Shown: positions 5,858 through 8,972 of the stretch, piece by piece | Layout of the letters: the number at the start of each line of letters is the position of its first letter | Numbering within the stretch: the first letter of the stretch is position 1 | From: Planctomycetaceae bacterium | GTDB taxonomy: Bacteria > Planctomycetota > Planctomycetia > Pirellulales > Thermoguttaceae | Length of the DNA stretch: 8,972 nt | Direction: 5' to 3' | NCBI GenBank assembly: GCA_031278315.1 | Contig: JAITKS010000038.1 | Location: forward strand, 1-8,972 | Translations under genes and position numbers: made by a program | The notes under the pieces: model-generated | The model's input: the letters and a program-made list of their open reading frames with translations, nothing else | The model's database searches: none | Told to the model about the DNA's origin: nothing

Positions 5858-8556
5858 TGAAAAAACTGTACAGTATGATTTCATCCAAGTACGGCGAAAA
5901 ACATTATTGGGAAAATTGGGCGAAAGATGTTGCGGAAATTGCTCAAAAACATTGTGAGCAAATTCGGTACTTGGTAGATACGGATGAGCATAAAAATGAT
6001 TTTCATACTTTTCTGTATCATTTACGAAAGAACATCAACGATAATGTAAACGAAGACGAAGCAATAGAAATGTTAGCGCAACATAAAATCACGAAACCCG
6101 TTTTTGACGCTCTTTTTGGCAGTTCAGAATTTTCTCATCATAATCCGGTTTCGCAAGCTCTTGACCGTATGATCAATTTGTTGGGAGATATTGAAAGTGA
6201 TACATCGCCGCTTGCCGGTTTTTATGCGGGAGTTAAACGCCGAGTTAAAGGAGTTCAAACGGCAGCAGGAAAACAACGGATTATTCTTGAATTGTACGAT
6301 AAATTTTTCAAAGCTGCATTCCCGAAAATGTCTGAACGGCTTGGAATTGTTTACACTCCAATTGAGGTTGTCGATTTTATTCTGCACAGTATTGACTCTA
6401 TTTTGAAAACAGAATTCGGCAGCGGATTCGACACAAAAAATAACGATATTCTCGACCCGTTCACCGGTACCGGAACATTTATTGTACGTTTATTGCAAAG
6501 CGGATTGATTCCGCAAAAGAATTTACGTTACAAATATGAACATGAAATTCATGCGAATGAAATTGTATTGTCGGCGTATTATATTGCGGCGATTAATATT
6601 GAAAATACGTTTCATGAAGTTATCGGCGAAAAGAACAAAAAATATACGGCGTTTCCCGGAATCGTGTTGACCGATACTTTTCAAACGATAGAAGAATCGC
6701 AAAAAGAATTTCTTGAAATATCATCGGGCAACAACACGCATTCAAAACAAAAGATTACGATCATTATTAGTAATCCGCCTTATTCTGCCGGTCAAAAAAG
6801 CGAAAACGATAATAATAAAAATCTCAAATATCCGAAACTTGATAAACGAATTTCTGAAACGTATGCGGAGGCGTCAACGGCAACAAATAAAAAGAATCTT
6901 TACGATTCGTATATTCGTGCGATACGTTGGGCGTCGGATCGAATAAGTGATAAGGGTGTCATTGGTTTTGTGAGTAATGGTTCATATATTGATAGTAATT
7001 CAATGGACGGTTTACGAAAATATTTAGCCGATGAGTTTACAGATATTTATGTTGTCAATTTACGGGGTAATCTTCCAATTCAGCGAATGACAAAAGAAAT
7101 GGCGAAAAAAGAAGGCGGAAATATTTTTGGTTCTAGTTGCCGATCTTTAATTGCGATTACGATATTTGTGAAAAATCCGAATAAGAAATCGGAATATCGC
7201 AAAATTCATTATCACGATATCGGCGATTATCTTGATCTCAAAACGAAATTAGAAAAACTCAAGGAATTTAAAAGTATTGAAAATATCGATTGGCAACTTA
7301 TTACACCAAACCAAAAACACGATTGGATCAATCAACGCAAAGATGATTTCGATTCGTTCTTTTTGTTAGCCGGCAAGACAAAAAACGAAACAACAATATT
7401 TGATATTTTATCAATGGGAGTTGCAACAAATCGTGATGCATGGTGTTACAATTTTTCCGAATATAAGTTGACAAAAAACATGAAACGCATGATCAATTTT
7501 TACAACAAACAACGGAAAAAATATCAAGAACATAAAAAGACTCGGAAAATAAATACAAAAACTGTTGACGAATTTATTGATAGTAATCCGGCAAAAATTA
7601 GTTGGGATAGATCAGCTAAAAATAAATTGAAACAAAATACAATATGTAAATTTAAAAATTCATCAATTATGAAAGCGATGTATCGTCCGTTTTGTAAATT
7701 TTATCTTTATTTTGGTATTGATTTTAATGCTAGTCCGGGTAAAAATTCAAAAATTTTTCCTAATCCTGAAACGGAAAATGCCGTGATTAGCGTTTGCGGA
7801 AAAGGCGGCGGAAAAGAGTTTTCAACATTTATTCACAATACACTTGTTGACTTAAATCTACAGGATGCTGGAACGCAATGTTTTCCTTTTTATGTTTATG
7901 AAACAGTTGACAAGACAGATAAATTGTCATCAAACAAAAAGAATGAATCGGTAATTTCTTGTCGTGAAAATATCACTGATACAGCGTTGCAAAAATTCTG
8001 CGAACATTACAAAGACAACACGATTACAAAGCGGGATATTTTTTATTATGTTTATGGAGTGTTGAATAGTCGGGAATATCAAGAGCGTTTTTCGCCGGAG
8101 TTGAAAAAGCAGTTGCCGCGTATTCCGTTTGTTAAAGATTTCAGAAAATTTTCTCAAGCCGGAAAACAATTAGCAAATTTACATCTGAATTACGAAACGT
8201 TGAAACCTTATAAATTAAAAGAAACAAAAAACGGCGAGATCAATTATCGTGTAACAAAAATGAGTTACGCAAGCAAAACCGATAAGACAAAAATCATCTA
8301 CAATAAAACATTAACTCTTGAGAATATTCCCAAATATGCGCAACGATATATCATCAATGGCAAATCAGCGTTGGATTGGATTTTGGATCGTTATCAAATT
8401 TCAACTCACAAAGAAAGCGGAATAATCAACGATCCAAATGATTGGTGTGAAGAACAAAACGATCCCGAATATATCGTGAATTTAATAAAACGTATAATCA
8501 CACTAAGCGTAGAAAGTGTCAAAATTATTGATACGTTACCGGAAATGGGAATTTAA
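5857..8556 (+). CDS. Type ISP restriction-modification enzyme, methyltransferase/specificity half only
   Basis: Intact Type ISP enzymes (LlaGI, LlaBIII) are single chains of about 1,550-1,580 residues: Mrr-like nuclease, superfamily 2 helicase/translocase, coupler, N6-adenine methyltransferase and target-recognition domain. This 899-residue product matches only the last parts. Residues 1-130 (KYGEKHYWENWAKDVAEIA, NPVSQALDRM) resemble the end of the coupler. ERLGIVYTP (160-168) opens the methylase; motif I is DPFTGTGTF (200-208), and the catalytic motif IV is NPPY (306-309). Further family signatures are HANEIVLSAYYIAAINIEN, GQKSENDNNKNLKYPKLD and NLRGN. Residues from about 500 on should form the target-recognition domain, including a DIFYYVYGVLNSREYQERF segment. 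Both catalytic motifs are intact and the frame is open for 2.7 kb, so it could still methylate DNA but could not cut or translocate. The GTG at 5857 is the first start after an in-frame TAA at 5851; ATG at 5875 is an alternative, and neither has a clear ribosome site. No partner restriction gene is nearby. Confidence 0.85.
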   Translation: MKKLYSMISSKYGEKHYWENWAKDVAEIAQKHCEQIRYLVDTDEHKNDFHTFLYHLRKNINDNVNEDEAIEMLAQHKITKPVFDALFGSSEFSHHNPVSQALDRMINLLGDIESDTSPLAGFYAGVKRRVKGVQTAAGKQRIILELYDKFFKAAFPKMSERLGIVYTPIEVVDFILHSIDSILKTEFGSGFDTKNNDILDPFTGTGTFIVRLLQSGLIPQKNLRYKYEHEIHANEIVLSAYYIAAINIENTFHEVIGEKNKKYTAFPGIVLTDTFQTIEESQKEFLEISSGNNTHSKQKITIIISNPPYSAGQKSENDNNKNLKYPKLDKRISETYAEASTATNKKNLYDSYIRAIRWASDRISDKGVIGFVSNGSYIDSNSMDGLRKYLADEFTDIYVVNLRGNLPIQRMTKEMAKKEGGNIFGSSCRSLIAITIFVKNPNKKSEYRKIHYHDIGDYLDLKTKLEKLKEFKSIENIDWQLITPNQKHDWINQRKDDFDSFFLLAGKTKNETTIFDILSMGVATNRDAWCYNFSEYKLTKNMKRMINFYNKQRKKYQEHKKTRKINTKTVDEFIDSNPAKISWDRSAKNKLKQNTICKFKNSSIMKAMYRPFCKFYLYFGIDFNASPGKNSKIFPNPETENAVISVCGKGGGKEFSTFIHNTLVDLNLQDAGTQCFPFYVYETVDKTDKLSSNKKNESVISCRENITDTALQKFCEHYKDNTITKRDIFYYVYGVLNSREYQERFSPELKKQLPRIPFVKDFRKFSQAGKQLANLHLNYETLKPYKLKETKNGEINYRVTKMSYASKTDKTKIIYNKTLTLENIPKYAQRYIINGKSALDWILDRYQISTHKESGIINDPNDWCEEQNDPEYIVNLIKRIITLSVESVKIIDTLPEMGI

Positions 8557-8650
8557 ACAAAAACGCAAAAGTAAACCGAAAAATTAAAATTCGATAAACG
8601 ATATTTATAGATTTCGTATTTAGATATTTTTTTGACAGGACTGTAGGATA

Positions 8651-8680
8651 GTGGTTAGTGGTTAGTGGTTAGTGGTTAGT
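8651..8680 (+). repeat. GTGGTTA x4 tandem repeat
   Basis: Four perfect 7-base units (8651-8678) are followed by GT. The unit is not a multiple of three and there is no open frame, so this is a non-coding microsatellite prone to slippage. A weak relative (GTTAATGGTTAATG) occurs just after the pyrH stop. Confidence 0.9.
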
Positions 8681-8710
8681 CCGCATACAGACAAACACGT
8701 TTGACGCAAC

Positions 8711-8738
8711 CGTAGGGGCGTATCGCATACGCCCTACG
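8711..8738. repeat. GTAGGGGCGTAT palindrome, copy 1 (imperfect)
   Basis: CGTAGGGGCGTAT is followed by CGC and then ATACGCC-CTACG, one C short of the perfect mirror arm in copy 2. It forms a long GC-rich hairpin with a three-base loop. From memory, very similar GTAGGGGCGTAT-type sequences are scattered in intergenic DNA of several bacterial phyla, in the manner of REP elements. Confidence 0.8.
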
Positions 8739-8745
8739 CACACGC

Positions 8746-8774
8746 CGTAGGGGCGTATCGCATACGCCCCTACG
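8746..8774. repeat. GTAGGGGCGTAT palindrome, copy 2 (perfect)
   Basis: CGTAGGGGCGTAT (8746-8758) and ATACGCCCCTACG (8762-8774) are exact reverse complements around a CGC centre, giving a 13-bp stem. A further half arm, CATACGCCCTA, follows at 8775-8785. The two palindromes and this extra arm look like a decayed tandem array of one REP-like unit. Confidence 0.85.
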
Positions 8775-8804
8775 CATACGCCCTAATCTTATTTTTTTTT
8801 ATTA

Positions 8805-8834
8805 ACCACAGAGGACACAGAGAACACAGAGAAA
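8805..8834 (+). repeat. ACACAGAG-type short repeat
   Basis: The segment ACCACAGAGGACACAGAGAA followed by CACAGAGAAA consists of degenerate CACAGAG units with 9-10 base spacing. I recall near-identical ACCACAGAGGACACAGAG strings from the intergenic DNA of many unrelated bacteria, so it is probably a dispersed repeat and not a host-specific signal. Confidence 0.6.
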
Positions 8835-8873
8835 TCAGATTTTATAATTTTAGATTTTAAATTTTATATTTTG

Positions 8874-8933
8874 TGATAATTTATCAAAATTGATTTTGTG
8901 ATAATTTATCAATTATTTGTTGTAATTTATCCA
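8874..8933. repeat. TGATAATTTATCA palindrome series
   Basis: Two perfect copies of TGATAA-T-TTATCA (8874-8886 and 8899-8911) are spaced by 25 bases, and each is preceded by TTTTG. A third, degenerate copy (TGTAATTTATCCA) lies at 8921-8933. Regularly spaced symmetric sites can be operators for a regulator of a gene beyond the window edge, but simple repeat expansion is equally possible. Confidence 0.6.
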
Positions 8934-8939
8934 TTGATT

Positions 8940-8967
8940 CCGTGTGTGGTGAGTACACCACGCACGG
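8940..8967. repeat. Strong 12-bp hairpin with AGTA loop at window edge
   Basis: CCGTGTGTGGTG (8940-8951) pairs with CACCACGCACGG (8956-8967) over 12 bp with one G-U pair and a four-base AGTA loop. It is not followed by a T run before the window ends. It could be a terminator-like stem for a gene beyond the edge, a REP-type unit or the hairpin end of an IS200/IS605-type element; the sequence shown cannot decide. Confidence 0.7.
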
Positions 8968-8972
8968 CTATA

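Larger units (their letters stand above)
8557..8972. other. Non-coding right end with clustered short repeats
   Basis: No gene is evident in these 416 bases. In order they hold a T-rich stretch ending TTTTTTTGACAGGACT, a 7-bp tandem repeat, two GC-rich palindromes, an ACACAGAG-type repeat, an AT-rich palindromic repeat series and a strong hairpin at the edge. GC-rich and AT-rich elements alternate abruptly, as in an intergenic region that collects dispersed repeats. Confidence 0.75.

Noticed and set aside
5857..8556. A new stand-alone methylase family or a BREX/DISARM-type system
   Set aside because: The sequence signatures match the Type ISP C-terminal half closely, and none of the other genes of those systems is present.
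8632..8637. TTGACA as a -35 promoter box
   Set aside because: No -10 box at 16-18 bases and no gene follows. The context TTTTTTTGACAGGA looks like a known type of dispersed repeat end.
8711..8774. Possible CRISPR repeats
   Set aside because: There are only two units with a 7-base gap, perfect palindromes and no spacers of normal length, and no cas gene is present.
8874..8933. Iterons of a replication origin
   Set aside because: There are only two good copies, with no DnaA-type boxes and no replication gene in view.
1..8972. tRNA, rRNA or riboswitch
   Set aside because: I looked for conserved tRNA TTC-loop sequences and rRNA-like segments and saw none; no known riboswitch core was recognised by eye.

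Overview
The window is an AT-rich bacterial segment with five protein genes, long AT-rich spacers and a dense patch of short repeats at the right end. The best guess for the host is a low-GC member of the Planctomycetota. This rests on remembered family resemblance: the UMP kinase begins its core with a KISGECFCPPNERGISM-type segment, the RsmD-like methylase has FCSPPY at its catalytic loop, and there is a small Cys-rich lipoprotein of a kind common in that phylum. No rRNA marker is present, so the assignment is tentative.

Layout. Positions 1-292 are non-coding. An rsmD-type 16S rRNA methyltransferase (293-1255, +) carries a basic, low-complexity extension of about 108 residues. It converges on a small lipoprotein gene (1535-1825, -) that has the best Shine-Dalgarno site in the window. 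The gap between them holds a 14-bp inverted repeat enclosing a perfect 21-bp tandem duplication. Next come about 1.4 kb without a credible gene (1826-3229), which contain a diverged, collinear direct duplication whose second copy runs into pyrH. pyrH (UMP kinase, 3230-4060, +) also has a low-complexity N-terminal extension and stands alone, without tsf or frr beside it. It is followed by a gene for a membrane-anchored, very acidic, Asn/Glu-rich protein of unknown function (4260-5654, +).

The largest gene (5857-8556, +) encodes the methyltransferase and target-recognition half of a Type ISP restriction-modification enzyme of the LlaGI/LlaBIII kind. The nuclease and helicase half is absent. Just upstream, in another frame, lies a short stretch that reads smoothly into the gene if one A is added to an A run, so the locus looks like a truncated and frameshifted remnant that may survive as a stand-alone methylase. 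The last 400 bases (8557-8972) hold at least five kinds of short repeat or hairpin and no gene.

The genes do not form an evident operon or pathway. They combine housekeeping functions (rRNA modification, pyrimidine nucleotide supply), envelope proteins and a decayed defence gene. I do not see a clear new multi-gene system. The most notable points are the helicase-less Type ISP half, the disordered extensions on two conserved enzymes, the two places where one extra A would join reading frames, and the repeat structures.
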